This document shows positions 5,938 to 6,007 of a stretch of DNA of 6,007 bases, one piece after another. Under the pieces are notes generated by a model, which worked only from the letters and a program-made list of their open reading frames with translations, was not told where the DNA came from and made no database searches. The DNA is from Deltaproteobacteria bacterium (lineage in GTDB: Bacteria > Desulfobacterota > Desulfobacteria > Desulfobacterales > Desulfatirhabdiaceae). Every line of letters starts with the position of its first letter. The stretch's first letter is position 1. The position numbers and the translations under genes are program-made. The stretch covers positions 1 through 6,007 of the forward strand of contig JAJYBO010000190.1 in assembly GCA_021778975.1 (NCBI GenBank), in the 5' to 3' direction.

Positions 5938-6007
5938 ATCGGGTGGCCGGGATTTTTCTTCCCCAGTCCCCCAGCCAGCATGAAGGCCCGCTCTGGCGGT
6001 TCATGTA
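5938..6007 (-). mobile_element. Possible 3' end (domains V-VI) of a degenerate group II intron
   Basis: Read leftward from the right edge, the sequence has GAACCGCCAG, then a short imperfect hairpin (AGCGG..CATGCT) returning to CTGGCTGG. This resembles domain V of bacterial group II introns, where GAACCGCC pairs with GGTGG. It is followed by GACTGGGGAAGAAAAATCCC then GGCCACCCGAT, a plausible domain VI: CTGGG pairs with CCCGG around an A-rich loop, and the segment ends in the CCGAT common at 3' splice sites. The intron would run rightward out of the window, with its 3' exon starting near 5937. Pairings are imperfect (GGCTGG instead of GGTGG), suggesting decay. No reverse transcriptase sequence is visible. 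The identification is from remembered motifs only. Confidence 0.35.

Noticed and set aside
5801..6004. 67-codon minus-strand open frame at the right edge
   Set aside because: No recognisable protein features, and it overlaps the group II intron-like RNA segment; other frames there are equally open and equally uninformative.
1..6007. CRISPR array, tRNA or rRNA
   Set aside because: No regularly spaced direct repeats, no cloverleaf with a TTCRA-type T-loop and no rRNA core sequence were seen on reading both strands by eye.

Overview
The window looks like an accessory region of a Gram-negative bacterial chromosome. GC is moderate, with AT-rich patches. Mobile or broken genes outnumber intact ones, and the only housekeeping-type gene, rsgA, is itself damaged. 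Half-palindromic repeat ends built on CTTTTTACGA remind me of dispersed repeats in Desulfobacterota (former Deltaproteobacteria). That taxonomic guess rests on recall, not on a search.

Bases 1-3555, all on the minus strand, hold a type III-like restriction-modification operon. Its order is res (1007 aa, DEAD-family ATPase with a C-terminal PD-(D/E)xK nuclease), then a 58-codon winged-helix reading frame, then the first 118 codons of an adenine-specific DNA methyltransferase (mod) that runs off the left edge. The junctions are very tight. The small frame follows the res stop directly, in the same reading frame, from a TTG, and its stop overlaps the mod ATG as TAATG. The three are therefore probably one translationally coupled transcript. 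Res would cut and translocate DNA, Mod would protect host sites and give Res its specificity, and the small helix-turn-helix frame is unexplained.

Bases 3556-4163 contain no intact gene. They hold the last ~33 codons of an integron-type tyrosine recombinase on the minus strand. This fragment is bracketed by an imperfect inverted repeat and abuts what looks like half of a dispersed repeat.

Bases 4164-5777, on the plus strand, hold a complete isochorismatase-family hydrolase gene with a strong ribosome binding site. It is followed after 20 bases by an rsgA-like circularly permuted GTPase gene. That gene changes frame near 5200, in a way that fits a small internal deletion just after the G4 (TKxD) motif. 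The pair could be ordinary neighbours or cargo of a former integron, but I found no credible attC site.

Bases 5778-6007 hold no credible protein gene. The last 70 bases, read on the minus strand, resemble domains V and VI of a bacterial group II intron, ending at about 5938 with the body lying beyond the right edge.

The least explained item is the helix-turn-helix frame inserted between res and mod. I see no clear evidence of a wholly new system.
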